Positions 48,546-61,022 of a stretch of 64,000 nt of DNA are shown in pieces. This stretch comes from Tipula vernalis (taxonomy: Eukaryota; Arthropoda; Insecta; Diptera; Tipulidae). The position numbers and the translations under genes are program-made. Below the pieces are notes generated by a model that was not told the origin of the DNA, made no database searches, and saw nothing but the letters and a program-made list of their open reading frames with translations. The stretch is taken from the NCBI GenBank assembly GCA_958295665.1, contig OY282558.1, positions 331,611,106 to 331,675,105 on the forward strand, written 5' to 3'. How positions within the stretch are numbered: position 1 is the first letter of the stretch; the number at the start of each line of letters is the position of its first letter.

Positions 48546-50300
48546 AAAAAGTCATTGATGTATTTTTGAACCAAAATAAATTATCCGTTAGATGTGCGCT
48601 TCTATTTCTAATCCAATATATAATTTAAGAATACACCTGGATTTTTCGTTATCACATACATTAAACCAAAAATGCTATGTGTGCTAAAATTTGCTAAATT
48701 AATTTAGTTAATAAGTCTGTGTTTCAATCGGGTAAAAAGTTAAATTTTTTAACTATGGTAAAAAATAGTAAATTTTCCTCACTTTTTAATCGTTTTGGTG
48801 TTTCAAATGAAACTGGTTAAAAATGTGACGTTTACGTTTTTTATTTTTGTTTTGCGTAGAGAAAAGCAAAATACAAGCTAAAAGTTTTAAACTGGTTCGT
48901 GACCAGTTAAAATTTTTGTGGTGAATAAAATGTCAAAAATTTAACTTTTTAACTTTTTGTAAAGCATTTTCTATTTATTCAAAGTGAACAAATGCCTCAC
49001 TTTTCTTTCTAATTTTATAATAATAAGTTTTACTTATAGGAAAACAGACGACCGACAAAAAGACAGTCTGGAACGTCTTTATTGCAGAGAATTTGAATTC
49101 CTTTGAACCCTTTGCAATGGATAAAAATATATTGGTGGATCTGCTGAGATAAACGAGAATTTGAAACTCTATAAACTTTAAATGAGTCAAAATTAAAATC
49201 AAAATCATGTTAATAAAATTTTTTAAACTCTCATATTCTCTATTTATCTATTTATTTTTAATTGCAAAAAAATTAAAATCGCGCCTACAAAAAGTACCTC
49301 CGTCTAATCTTTATGCCACAACAATTTTGTCAAAACGTCAAAATGTTTCGTAAACATAACAAAATTAATAAAGCGTTTACATGTGTCTGCTGTAAAAAAA
49401 AAAAATTAAAAATTGAACGTACATTTTTCTAGCAAACTACAAGAAATTTATATCGAGTTTTTTTTGTTCGCTAAAATTTGTGCTTGGTTCCTACGCTGGT
49501 TTCCATGTTCCAAAACATAAATGTCGAACATTTCATTAAAGTGACAGAAACCATTCATTGCTTTTAATTTTTTTTTTTGAAAAATTTCATTGACAAATTG
49601 AAATATTTTTCCAGTACGGAAAAAATATACTTCGCTTCATATACTTTTTCAGTAAATTTTGTCAGTATACTATAAAAATGTCAGTATGCTATAATAATTT
49701 TTTCACTACTGTATAGCATTGACCAGCGAGTATTTAAGCATCCGTAACAAAACCTTACAGAATTTAACGAAAATATATTGTTAAGGAAATTTTGACAGAT
49801 CGCCCAGCGAATCCGTAACACGATTTGACAGCAAAAAACAAGGAATATTCGTAATTGTATTTTGCAATAATTGTTTTGTCACATTACACTACATAATATA
49901 TTATGTACATGTTTGAAATATATATAAAACATTATTTTAATTAATAAAACATAAATAGGCCATGTTTCACTGTTTGACGTTTCTTCCTTCAGTTTGGGCG
50001 GTAATTTTCGCTCTTGTTAAAGAATGTTAAATGACAATTAAAATTTAACGAAACTGAACGAAAAGTTCTTAAAGTTTCGCTGGTCAGTAACATGCATGTT
50101 CCTATGGTCGCATTCTTACTTAAATTTCTTAAAGACTCGCTGGTCAATGCTTAAAATTGATAAAAAAAAACAATTCTTTCACACAGCACGCGAATATATA
50201 TTTTTATCACATTTTGTTTATACACACGTGAATGGTATTTTATCCGAAAAAATCCTTTTTGCATTATTTGAAGTAAAACTAAATGTTGTTAACAGGAGAT
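48546..50300. other. AT-rich DNA with a diverged MITE copy
   Basis: Segment 49484-49720 matches the left part, and 50177-50215 the right part, of the Harbinger-type MITE at 52024-52626 (shared strings TACGGAAAAAATATACTTCG and CAGCACGCGAATATATATTT). The middle differs. No gene recognised. Confidence 0.5.
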
Positions 50301-50339
50301 TCTTTTAAAAGGTATTTCTCAAAGTTTATTTTAGTTTTA

Positions 50340-51151
50340 TCGGAGTAAATATTCACACCGTTTAGAGTTTTCGTTGCCGAAGTTGTGAGTCGATATGAAT
50401 TGGGGTAGTTTCATTTCGTTCGGAACCGATTTTTCCTTTCGATTTTTGCGTTAGTTTCCCTTCTCTATGCACACCGGTTAGTAATCGTAATAGTGCTGTA
50501 ATAAGTTTAAGTAAGGTGAAATAGTAAAGTGAAATAACAATTGAACTGTATCAAAAAAAAAAAATGGAAGATACATCAAAACAATGTTATCCACTCCAGA
50601 TTAATTAAGATTTTGCGACAAGGTATGAATAAAAATTATAATTTTTTTTTTATAAAATGAAAATAATTTTAATATCGTAAATTCGTGTTAAATGAAATAA
50701 AATTGTCAACTTGTTAGTGTATATGTGCGACTGTGTTTACCTAAGAGCGACTATCGCTTAGAGCGTGAGTGCCAATTTGTGCTAATTTACGCTTAGGCAT
50801 TTGTGCCTCATTATGTGTTTATATAAGCGCAAGCGTGTTTATGTTTTTATGTGGAAGACACATAATTTCACAGCATAATTTCTATATTATACGAGTATAG
50901 GCATTTAAGCGGTATTACAGGATTATTATTTTATTTTTAAAAAACTTAATTGTATTTTGTTGTTATGTTTTTATTTACAGATCGATCAAGATTTTATCGA
51001 AGAATTCGGACGAATATTTCGTAAGGATTACCTACAGGAAACATTGTGCTTACAAATTCAATTTTGGAAAAATTCTGAAGTGTTGAGGTCAAATTTACGA
51101 TGTGCGATTTCAATTGTCAGTGGCCGTACCAACCAAGTAGTTAGCAAATAA
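50340..51151 (+). other. Possible two-exon plus-strand transcription unit, function unknown
   Basis: A donor-like ACAAG|GTATGA at about 50622 and an acceptor-like TTTATTTACAG ending at 50980 flank an intron-sized gap. The downstream piece (50981-51151) is open and encodes DQDFIEEFGRIFRKDYLQET, then LCLQIQFWKNSEVLRSNLRC, ending in NQVVSK and a stop, with AATAAA signals soon after (about 51183). The upstream piece has an ATG at 50563 (MEDTSKQCYPLQIN) but meets a stop after 14 codons, before the donor, so it cannot supply a continuous reading frame as written. I recognise no family. It may be a small nested gene, a transposon gene or chance. Confidence 0.25.
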
Positions 51152-51338
51152 ACAATTCAAACATTTTTGAATTAGATTTTATAAATAAATTTACGAATCA
51201 ATTCTTAATAATTGTATAATAAAATGGTAATTAATAAGCATTGATTTTTTGAAATAGCCGAAAATTTCTTTTTTATTCTATGCCTTTCCAATGATTTTTT
51301 TTAATCTGGATGGTGTAAAACAATAACTTATATCGGTA

Positions 51339-51550
51339 CCTACCAATCGTCGCAGCGGTTAAAGCTGCTTGGCATGAAGCAATGCAATGTGCGGGTGGTT
51401 TATAGAAATCGGGTGTATAGCTGTACGCCCTCGATTTGGATACTTCTGCGTAAAGTAGGACGGGAAAAGTAAACTGCGAAAGAGTTGGGAATGCCTTGAA
51501 CCCCAGAACAGATTGCATAGATTAAAACCATAAACCAAACAAAAAAAAAA
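51339..51550 (+). mobile_element. SINE copy with 14-bp TSD, internally deleted
   Basis: Flanked by AACTTATATCGGTA at 51325-51338 and 51551-51564 and ending in a poly-A. The head (TCGCAGCGGTTAAAGCTGC) is tRNA-like box A sequence, and the body (TTGGCATGAAGCAATGCAAT...CCTCGATTTGGATAC) matches the fuller copy at 61892-62216. Box B and about 160 bp after it are missing. Confidence 0.9.
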
Positions 51551-51784
51551 AACTTATATCGGTATAGTTTTGCACTGCAAAAATCTGTTTATTTTAGTCG
51601 TCATTTTAGCTATCCGTAGATTGTGTAAATGTGCCTCCTTAAAAAGTAATTTGTGGTTTCTTATTGTAAACATGATTATCCGATAAAAGTAAATTACGAT
51701 CAAAATAATTACTCCTTTAGGATAAAGAAACTTCTCTCCGATCGGTGGGATATTATTTGACACCGATTTGGAGTCAGGAGAACT

Positions 51785-51836
51785 AGGTTTTTTTTTTTTT
51801 TACTACCAGTAAATATTTCATAATGGAAATCAGGCT
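51785..51836. mobile_element. Isolated right end of the Harbinger-type MITE
   Basis: The sequence CAGTAAATATTTCATAATGG...CAGGCT, followed by TTA, is identical in form to the right end of the complete MITE at 52575-52626. The rest of this copy is absent. Confidence 0.7.
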
Positions 51837-52023
51837 TTATAGTTTTCCACATTAACATTAGTAAAATTATATTCAACTACTCTATAAGAGATATGTTAGA
51901 ACTATAAAGACGTGTAAGTTCTTCGCTGTTTCAGTACTTTCCTTTAAAAATCCCTGTAAGCATAGGCGGAGGACCAAGACCCATGGGTCATTTAAGTGGA
52001 ATACACTTGACCACAACAAATTA

Positions 52024-52626
52024 AGCCTGGTTTCCATTATAAAACATTTTCTGACAGTGTTTTTTACTGAATTAAAACATAAAAGTCGAAAATTTCATTA
52101 AAGTGACAGAGACCATTCTTTGTTTTTTTTTTGAAAAATTGAAATATATTTCCAGTACGGAAAAATATACTTCGCTTCATATATTTGTTCAGTAAATTTT
52201 GTCAATATACCATAAAAATCTCAGTATGCTATAATAATTTTTTCAGTACTAAGCGTATTTTGTTGACCAAAATTTAATTCGAATTATTTTGGGTTAATTT
52301 TTTTTTCCAAGAAAATAGCCAATTTGATTTAATTGACAAAAGCCAACCTTTCGAAATAAAATATAAATTTACTATGTATTATGGCTCTGGTGGCAGGTAT
52401 CATAACCAAGAATTAGAATTATGTTTAATTAAACCCATTTTTTTTTTGGGTTAATGTTATTCTTGCGGGGATTTATTATATGTAATTGTTGTTGTAAATT
52501 TGTCAAGGAAATACGCTAACTGTAAAACTAAAAAAGTGTTTTTTTTTCTCACACAGCACGCGAATATATATTTTTATCCCATTTTGTTTATATTGTCAGT
52601 AAATATTTCATAATGGAAATCAGGCT
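52024..52626. mobile_element. PIF/Harbinger-type MITE, 603 bp, TSD TTA
   Basis: Starts AGCCTGGTTTCCATTATAAA and ends with the inverted ATTTCATAATGGAAATCAGGCT. TTA flanks both ends (52021-52023 and 52627-52629), the 3-bp TWA target typical of Harbinger elements. Non-coding. Related pieces lie at 49484-50215 and 51785-51836. Confidence 0.8.
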
Positions 52627-52629
52627 TTA

Positions 52630-55263
52630 AAAACAAAAAAAAAAATTATTTTCATCTCAATGAAAATGCCGAATTTTATCCCAAAAAGCAGCATTTGCGG
52701 GAAGGATAACAAAGGAAAGGGGTTCTGCATCGGAACTGGAGATGAAAAGTAGATCCTTTCATTTAGACTTCCCGTCTATTATGAGCTGCTGAAATAGGGT
52801 GCAACCCGGATATTTTGCGACATGCAATGCTAGGCCAAATTCACCAGACATGTCTATGGACTATGTCCATAGAATAAGCCTTGGCTGAGCAACAGTTCCG
52901 TTCCTATTTAGTTATGACTGGAATATCTCCAAACAACCAGAGTCCTTTTTTCAGAGAATTCGCTTATAGCCTGAACGGTCGGCGAAGTTTGTGGCTTCCG
53001 ATAGAGAATACTGAATAAACCATTCCCATTTCTTGCTATAGAAACAAGCACTAAATTTGTACACCCAATATTTTCGATGTTCTTTGAAATGGCCTACAAA
53101 TGACGTTCCAGAATTTATGATTTTATCCGTGTTTAACATGGATAAGTTGACAATAACAAAAAAGGTTTTATTCAATCCGAAGTAAGATCAATTGTCGTTT
53201 GGTCGTTTTGCTAATTGATTGCTTTTTTGAAGTATAAATGCATATTCAACAAAATGTTATTAAAAACATTAAAATTTAATGTAACAACCTTTCAAATAAA
53301 AAAACCGGTTTATTAATGATAAAATTATTCATGAATATCACTAAGATAAGTTGAAGTTCTATACTGAATGTTCCAATGTTGCCATCAAAAAGTAATAACG
53401 GTGACTTACACAGTTACACTACAATCAAAATATTATTCTAAACTATTATTTACTAAATTCCCACTAAAATCTAATAATTCCTAACATAGTTTAAATTTTC
53501 TGAAATTATTTTTTAAAAAACTTGAAAAGCAAGTCCTAAAAAACATGTTTTTGACTTATCGTTGAAGAGTACGAAAATTTAAGTCAGGACCCCGTCAAAG
53601 CAAAGCCCAATGTTAATATTTCTTTATTTTTTAGGGCATTAGGCACAAGGACTATTTTTAATGATTTGAAAATGAACCTCAATGTAGAAAAGCAAAAAAA
53701 AACATCATTCGGTGGCTGTTGACTTGAATTTTCACTTTCTTATGTCATTTCTGGAAAAGGCAAAATTAATTTTAAAAAAAGTTTTAAATAAACTGTTAAA
53801 CATTTTTTTGGGCGATTGTTCATTTTCGATATTTTGAATGATTTTTTCAAAATAACGGGCTTTGCGTTTTATTGAGCGATTCGGCATGATTTGCACAAAC
53901 GAAACTGGTAAAAAAATTATATTAATTCAACACAACAGAACTGTACATGAAAACGGTCGTTTTTAATCAATAAAAAAATATTTGTCAGTCATTTGTTTCC
54001 ATCAACTTTATTTGTTTTTTATTACCATCTGATCTAGAACCAGTTCTTTGTTGCAAACAAATATATCCTGGTTAGGTGTCTCAAATCGGTTATTGTCGTA
54101 TTGTTCTACACAATTTGTCTAAATTTCCGTCAGAACTATAAAACTCAGCAAGAGTAACGGTTAGGATTTGATATTATTTTTTCCCTCCCGCCTAATACTG
54201 AAGAAAAACACAAAAATTTGACTCTATAGTTCAAAATATCATACATTAACCTTTAAAGGTCTGACAAAGAACAAGAATTATTATGTAAGTAAAATTCTAG
54301 CTAGCTCACCAAGCAACCTGTACTACTCAAACTACTTTTTAATATGCAGTGGACTCTGGCTGGTAAATGGTTCCACCCCTAGATAAGTTCTTTACAAGAA
54401 TATCGCCTCAGGTAGAAAATGGCACAAAATCAACTTAACCCACTCACTTTACTGTCACTGTAGTAATGTTCCAGGAGTATCCGTCCTACTTTTTATGGTT
54501 TTTATGGTTCTATGGTTGCTGCTGCCAAAACCCTACTGCCCCATTTCTCTTTCATTCAAAAGACTTGAACAACAATAAGCCGGATAGTATTTTGGATTCC
54601 TACCTCACATTAAAAAATTAAGTTTTCTAGTATAAATTTTTGAAAATGTTACAAAAGCAGTACATAATATTTTGATTTTTGACAGAACAATTAATACTGA
54701 AAATAATAAGGTGAGACGTCTATCTGGCCAGCTATATGTTTAATTTAACAGATAAAATCAAAATTTTGATAAATTATTGAACATTATTAACTTACTTCGA
54801 TAAATCATTACTTATTTATATTTGCCGGTTAGCCGGTTAAACTAGTAAATATGATAAGCAATTTTGTTTCTTTGTAGAATTTATATTGTGCGCACAAAGT
54901 GACAAGAACATAAATATTTTACACAACAAATAAAAGTCAGTCTAAAAATAACAATTGGTTGGCGCACATTTTCCAGGACTATTCAGTTGAACTAAATGAG
55001 ATAAAAAAGGTATTTGACCTAAAAATTACAATAGCAAAGTGTTCACTAAATCATACCGATCTTTAAATAAATCATCATAATATATTTAAAAGCGAAACTA
55101 AAAATAGATATCAACATAATATAAATCGTGTCTAAGTCACTAACATAAATAAACATACACAAATACACACAAAAATTTTCATTGAACTTGAAGTTGAATA
55201 ATAAATGGAAGAATATATTGTTTGCCGACGTTCAGTAGCGTCGTAATAAGATTTTTTTTTTAC
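52630..55263. other. First AMPdeam intron, proximal part; nothing recognised
   Basis: No coding or RNA gene seen. Around 52680-52960 base composition is more balanced than the surroundings and may be a decayed transposon, but no motif could be identified. Confidence 0.4.
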
Positions 55264-55411
55264 CTTTGCCATTTAGTGGATCATATTCGTAGTCCAACGA
55301 AGCAGATGGGAAAATGGTTGGAGATCGTGGTATTGTTATATTTGGTAGCATCTGAAAATCGGCTGTACTATCCGTGGAGTCCATACTTAACAACATCCCG
55401 CGTTGACTCAT
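55264..55411 (-). CDS. AMPdeam: AMP deaminase first coding exon (exon 1)
   Basis: On the minus strand an ATG at 55411-55409 in the context AATAAAATGAG opens 49 codons beginning MSQRGMLLSMDSTDSTADFQ and continuing MLPNITIPRSPTIFPSASLD, and stops at a GTAAAA donor after 55264. The one leftover base (G) fits the GA start of exon 2, 18 kb away. The N-terminus is acidic and Ser/Thr-rich with an SP motif, with no signal peptide or membrane segment, consistent with the regulatory, poorly conserved N-terminal region of a cytosolic AMP deaminase. Linking it to AMPdeam rests on strand, phase and order, not on a conserved motif. Confidence 0.65.
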
Positions 55412-56746
55412 TTTATTTTTTCTTTGTTATGTTATTGATCAAACAAACTTAGATATTAAAATATTATATAAATGTAAAGTTCTTAGTTTGGAATTTTTAT
55501 TTCGTTTTTTTTTTTTATTTCTAAAACACAAAATTGGCACTAAACTGTGATTATCACTTTTAATATCGGTATTTTAATTGTATTTATTTGTGATAAAACA
55601 AAAATAAATAAATAACAAAAAAAATCTTAAAGATTTTTAACTTTTCCACTGTAAAGCGGTTACTTTAAACATATAAAGCGTATAATACAGAACTAATTTG
55701 TTTTGTAGTGTGTACAGTTAGAATTCAAAATATTCCTCGTACTTAAACTCAAACACATGCTACACAATTTTTTTTTTATTTTTTATTTATTTTTGTTTAT
55801 CACATTTATGATAATTATATCCAAGCCAATAGAATATTGCAATAATCATGATAAGACATTTTAAAAAAATAAAAAAATTTGATTATTGTTGTTGTTTTAG
55901 TGGTATCGTTTTTATTTTTATTTTTTATTAACTGGACAATTGAATACTTTAATAATAATAATCGGCGTTTATAGATGCACGGAACCAAAGGGAAATAAGA
56001 TTGGGGACGAAATAAGAAATCAACAATAAATTTAACGATTTTAAAAGTGACAATTCAGTAGAAAATTTAAAATGTTACTAAAATATTCTGATTAAATTTT
56101 TATTTTATTTTAGGTTACAGTGAATTTTTCTTTTGTTTATTATTGTATTATGAAAATGAAGAAAACAACAATGAGACAACGAAATCAATGTTCAACAATT
56201 TTTTATTTTTTTATATACATAGCTACGTACAACTGTTTTGATTTTAGTACTTTTATAACAGTTTTATGATATTAGATTAGATTCTACCGGCAAGTGCGGG
56301 TTATCTAAATAGGTTTATTTAAAAATAAGTTTACTCTACATAACTGTTTGTGATCGCGGTATCTTTTGAATGCGTGGGTAAGTCATTTTCGTATTGAATG
56401 AATTGAATTGGGAAACGAGAAGCAAAATAGAATATGGAAAATTTATTTGGCCATAGCGGCCTAAAGTTGCGCTTCATTCAAAGCCAGTCACCAATGTTAA
56501 TAATATTTTTCCTAATAGGTAATTCTTGTTTCTTCCAAATTTTTTATTTACCCGGTAAATTTTAAAATCTGTTTTCAAATTGCGAGTATGTAAATTAATT
56601 TTTTTGGAAATTAAGGTACTTATTAAATACTACACTTATATAAGTCATCTTTATAACATTATAAATAATTTGGTGTGAACAGCCTATAAATCATGAAAAT
56701 GTGTTGTTTCGACAAATAATTTTATTGGTAATAAGCCAGGGTTTGC
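55412..56746. other. Upstream region of the AMPdeam long transcript
   Basis: Expected to hold the 5' UTR and promoter of the minus-strand gene; I can point to no certain TATA box or initiator. AT-rich with long T and A runs. No other gene recognised. Confidence 0.35.
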
Positions 56747-57845
56747 CAGTGGCGTAACTACTTGTTGGGGCCCCACGAGATTTAAGCTAAAAGTTTAAGT
56801 TTGTAGACCGGTACATTAGAAATTTTTAAGGAAAGGCGGTGGTCTAAGTATTAGAAAAAGAAGAAATCGTTCCTGTTGCTATTAAATATTTTCTTAAGAT
56901 AGGCTCAACCATTTCTTGCCGGTTCTGAATAGATAGAAATAAAAATGCCTATAGGTTCTGACCGATATTTAGATTTAGAAGAAAATTAGCTAAGCTCGTT
57001 TAAAATAAAACCTTTCTACATCAAGCGATAACGATTTTTGTGTTTGCTGGGTTGATTTATTTGTATTATACCTTTTGCGTAACTCCAAGTTTACTCCTTT
57101 TGTATTTATCAAAATTTAACCTTTTACAAATCAAATTGAGCCTTTAGCCAAACAAATTCAACCTTTTACAAATCAAGTTTTGATTAGAAAAGGTTGAATT
57201 TGATTTGAAAAAGGGGGCTTATAGTAATCTGCTGTCATTGTGATGTTCATAAACATCAAGCAGAAACTAGAAAAATATGTAAGTCTTTCTTTGCTTCTGG
57301 TTTAATATACATATGAATAGCCCTCTCTTACATATCAGAAGTGGGATATACTCTCAAATCTTGTACCTAATCCTAGAGTGATCAAAAAAAAAAAAAAAAA
57401 ATTGTGCGAACCTGCTAATCCCAAACGTGGAGTGCGATAGAGTGGCAATGAGTTAGACCTATCTACGGCGGAGGGCGGAGCAAATTCACAGATATCTTCT
57501 CCAGAGGCGATCGAGGATTCTGAGAGTTTCGATTATCAGCAGAATGCGAATGGTGAACGAGGTGTGGATCTATCATGGACCGCAGTTAGGGACACCAATA
57601 TGGCTACCAAAAACATGCCTAGACAGATTGACAATTCTGATGTTGCACCTCAAACATCAAGAAATCAGCAGTGTGGTTTGGAAGGTGTTGTGTTGCATCA
57701 TCGGTGACAGCCGGAATATTCCCGCACAACACTTCCCGCACAACCGCGCCGCGAATATGGACAGGCCAGACCGTGCACCACTGTCGCGCGTGCAATTGAT
57801 TTACTGGCGGATGAACGTATTCAGCAGGCCCCAAGGTCTATAAAT

Positions 57846-58545
57846 CAGGAATTGCAACCCAGGCGTGCTGAGGGTAGTTATTATCCACAAGTAAAGGAGC
57901 TCGCTCCATTGATAATGGATTTTGATCCGGCGAAAACGTCGTTGAAGGCATTCTTGTAGAGTGTCGATCGCGTGATGACTGTGTATAACCCTCCTGAATT
58001 AGTTTTAATGCATGCGGTTACCTTGAAGCTAAAAGAGAATGGCCGGAAATGGTATGAAACATTGGACACATGCTTTAAATCATGGATATTTTTCAAAAAA
58101 GCATTAATCGATGAGTTTTCCGATTCGCGAGATGCTGTCGATATTCACCGTGCTTTGGAAAAACGAAAATGTGCTGCGCACGAAGATGTGGTTGATTATG
58201 CCTACGAAATGCGACGAATTCCCTCTGAGGCAAACATCGATGAGAAAAATGTAATAAAATACATCATAGGCGGATTAGGGAAATCAAATCTAATTTACTC
58301 ACTCAGTGTTATGAGAATTGCAACTTTCTCGGAATTAATGTTGAGACTCCGGGCATACAACTCGATGACAAAAACATTTTCAGACCGGGGTGTTTTGGCG
58401 AATCGATCATCCCGTACTCAAGTGCATCGACCTGAGAGGCGCTACGACTACCAGCCGTAGAAACGAGACATACGGTCAGTTATATGTAACTATTGTATAA
58501 AAGAGGGGCATTATGCTGCCCAATGTAGCAATAAAAATCGGAATC
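57846..58545 (+). pseudogene. Ty3/gypsy gag with CCHC knuckle, stop-interrupted
   Basis: The main open frame (57972-58460) contains LKLKENGRKWYETLDTCFKS and FFKKALIDEFSDSRDAVDIH, the retrotransposon gag (capsid) pattern with its tryptophan and F-xx-F/L residues. The same frame continues after a TAG at 58458-58460 into the knuckle CNYCIKEGHYAAQC (58485-58526, CX2CX4HX4C). Upstream in the same frame, DFDPAKTSLKAFL is separated by a TAG at 57957. Both stops are single-base nonsense lesions, so the gag frame is otherwise intact. Gag forms virus-like particles and packages element RNA. Confidence 0.85.
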
Positions 58546-58639
58546 AGAGTCTCACCAATCAAAACAAACAGAAAAAACCAAATTCTACAAATACCAATGT
58601 CAAAACTATTAATTACATTGTTGCTAGCAAATGTGAATG

Positions 58640-59755
58640 TTCAAAACCTATTAGACTAAACGGGATCAACGTGGACGCCCGATATTGTATCAGAATATTG
58701 CCGATAAAATGGTTTTGAAGTATGAGAAATATAGCTAGAAATTGCGTGGATTTGGAGATTGGGTATGCAGTACTGTGGGGAAATTAACGACAGAAATACA
58801 AATTGATGACGTCACTCTGACCAATTGTGAAATATTAATTGTGCCCGACGTTCTCCAACCATTCAATATGATTGTTGGCAATAATGTACTTAATCGCGAA
58901 AACGTAGTTGTTGTCAAGGGCTACAATCTCTTCAAGCTGTTGAGTATTACTAAAGATGCCAATAACGTCACGAATGTTGTGAATTGTCTGAAAAGGGAAC
59001 AGGGTAGTACAGGAACATAGGAGTTGGCCGTACTGACAGTACAAAAGGATGATTTTCGTAATATCGTAGCGGAACTCATTGGAAAGGATGTTACCGGATC
59101 TGTTAAGACGGACATTGTGCAGTTGTTTGCCGAGTATATAGACTGTTTTGCATTAAATATGAGCGAGCTTGGCCTGACTACTAAAGCAACATTTAAGATA
59201 AAGCTAAAGGATGCGAAACCTGTTTGCTATCAGCCCTATCGACTTGCTTATACCCAGCGGGAAACTGTTAGAAATCATGTAGAGGAAATGCTGTAAAATA
59301 ACATCATAAGACCATCGACTTCACCATATGCATCCAAAATCGTGATCGTCAAAAAAAAGAGCGGTGAAGATCGCATTTGTGTCGACTATCGCAGGCTCAA
59401 CGACAGAACTGTGAAAGATCATTTCCCATTGCCGAACATGGATGATCAATTACAGCGGCTGGGTACTATCAGATACCAGTTGATGAGGAGTCGCGTGTTT
59501 TAACTGCGTTTGTAACGCCAGATGGGAAGTACCAGTTTAATCGTATGCCTTTCGGGCTTGTTAATGCACCATCAGCGTTTCAGCGTATGATGAATTCAAT
59601 GGCTGGTGAACTCAGTAAGCGGAGCGTTACATATCTCGATGATGTGGTTATCCCATCAGCGACTCTTGAGGAAGGTATACTACTACTAAAAGAATTCATG
59701 GTCAAACTACGAGAATACGGATTGAAAATGAAACCTTCGAAGTGCAGGTTTCTGC
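58640..59755 (+). pseudogene. Ty3/gypsy pol: protease remnant and reverse transcriptase with a deleted motif A
   Basis: A frame from about 58740 has the late protease block FNMIVGNNVLN; the aspartic active site (DS/TG) is not visible upstream and appears lost. RT sequence begins with KPVCYQPYRLAYTQRETV, a nonsense TAA at 59294-59296, then RICVDYRRLNDRTVKDHFPL and the GL of QLQRLG. It jumps at about 59462 straight to YYQIPVDEES, so the motif A block with the first catalytic Asp is missing, with a frame shift. Downstream TPDGKYQFNRMPFGLVNAPS and TYLDDVVI (YxDD motif C) are intact. The frame ends because of the 20-bp duplication at 59739-59777. Confidence 0.88.
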
Positions 59756-59777
59756 AATGAAGTGCAGGTTTCTGCAA
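59739..59777. repeat. 20-bp tandem duplication causing a pol frameshift
   Basis: GAAGTGCAGGTTTCTGCAA occurs at 59739-59757 and again at 59759-59777, separated by one T. The frame before is not resumed after it, but the next frame is shifted by two, as expected from adding 20 bases. Confidence 0.93.
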
Positions 59778-59786
59778 ACATAAATC

Positions 59787-61022
59787 GTGTTCTTGGGCCA
59801 CGAAATTTGTAAGGATGGTATCCGTCCGGGAAAGAAGAAAATCCTGTGCGTTGAGAAGTTCGATGTTCCGACTAGCGTCCATGATGTACGGAGATTTATT
59901 GGATTGGCAAGCTATTTTCGGAAGTTCGTTCCGAAATTCGCTGAGGTTGCAAGGCCATTGATCGATCTCACTAAGAAGGACCAGGTCTTTCCGTGGGGCG
60001 ATGAGCAAGGCGCAGCTTTTAACCAGCTTAAAGCTTGCTTATGTTCTCGAAATGCTTTGGCTCTTTATGATCCGTTAATGCGACACGAGATACATACGGA
60101 TGCCAGTGCGGTTGGGTTAGCAGGAATACTAATTCAGGTTCAGAAAGACCGTAGAAGACCAGTCGCCTGTTTTAGCCGAAAGACAAACGCCATAGAGCAA
60201 CATTACCATAGCTACGAATTGGAAACCCTGGCTGTCGTGGAATCGGTGGAACGATTCCGAGTGTACGTACTTGGCAAAGCATTTGTTGTCATCACGGATT
60301 GTGAGTCTTTACGAACCGCTGCAACAAAGAAGGATTTGATTCCTCGGGTTGCGCGTTGGTGGCTACGGCTGCAGGAATTTGACTTTGAGATCAGGCATAG
60401 AAATGGACAGCAAATGGCTCATGTTTATGCATTGAGCAGAGCACCTGTTTTGGAAAGTGTTGAAGCAAGTGGAGCTACGTTGGATGTGTTCTTGATAGAA
60501 GATAGCAATAAATGGATGATTACGTTGTAGAAAACCTATGAAGAAGTTTCTACAATGAAAGGCCAAATTTTACGAAAAGATCGGGCGATGAGTAATTTCG
60601 TGATTCGAGATGACTGTGTGTACTTTAAAGGAGAAAGTGGGGACGAATTGTTTCTTGTTCCAAAGTGCCTTCGTGGCCGATTGGTATCAGAGACTCATTC
60701 AGCAGGACATTTTGGGTTAGAGAGAATACTTGGTATTAAAGGCAAGAATTTTTGGTTCAAAAAAATGCGACCTTATGTCAAAAGGCATATCGCATCCTGC
60801 GTAGAATGTTTGTATCAGAAGGATAAAGGTGGCAGTCAGGGAATTGAATTGCATCCGATCGAGAAAATCCCAATCCCGCAGCATATGTAGCACATAGATC
60901 ATTTAGGACCCTTTATCAAGTCATCAAGGAAGAATGCCTACCTCATCGTTATTACTGACGCATTCACCAAATATGTTCACTGTCGACTATCAAAAGACAC
61001 GTCCACTAAATTTATCATCAAA
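59787..61022 (+). pseudogene. Ty3/gypsy pol: RT thumb, RNase H and truncated integrase
   Basis: One frame runs from FLGHEICKDGIRPGKKK through the RT-connection (VRRFIGLASYFRKFVPKFAE), RNase H (HTDASAVGLAGIL, SYELETLAVVE with the conserved Glu, VVITDCESL) and HVYALSRAP, where Tyr replaces the usual Asp. After a TAG at 60528-60530 the same frame continues into the integrase zinc region (VSETHSAGHFGLERILG, HIASCVECLYQK, HHCC type). After a second TAG at 60888-60890 it reaches HIDHLGPF and YLIVITDAFTKY with the first catalytic Asp. It stops at about 61023, so the second and third catalytic acids are gone. Confidence 0.9.

Noticed and set aside
57544..57843. 99-codon open frame upstream of gag as a separate gene
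   Set aside because: No recognisable domain; it is in the leader or gag N-terminal region of the gypsy element and lies in a different frame from the capsid-like sequence.
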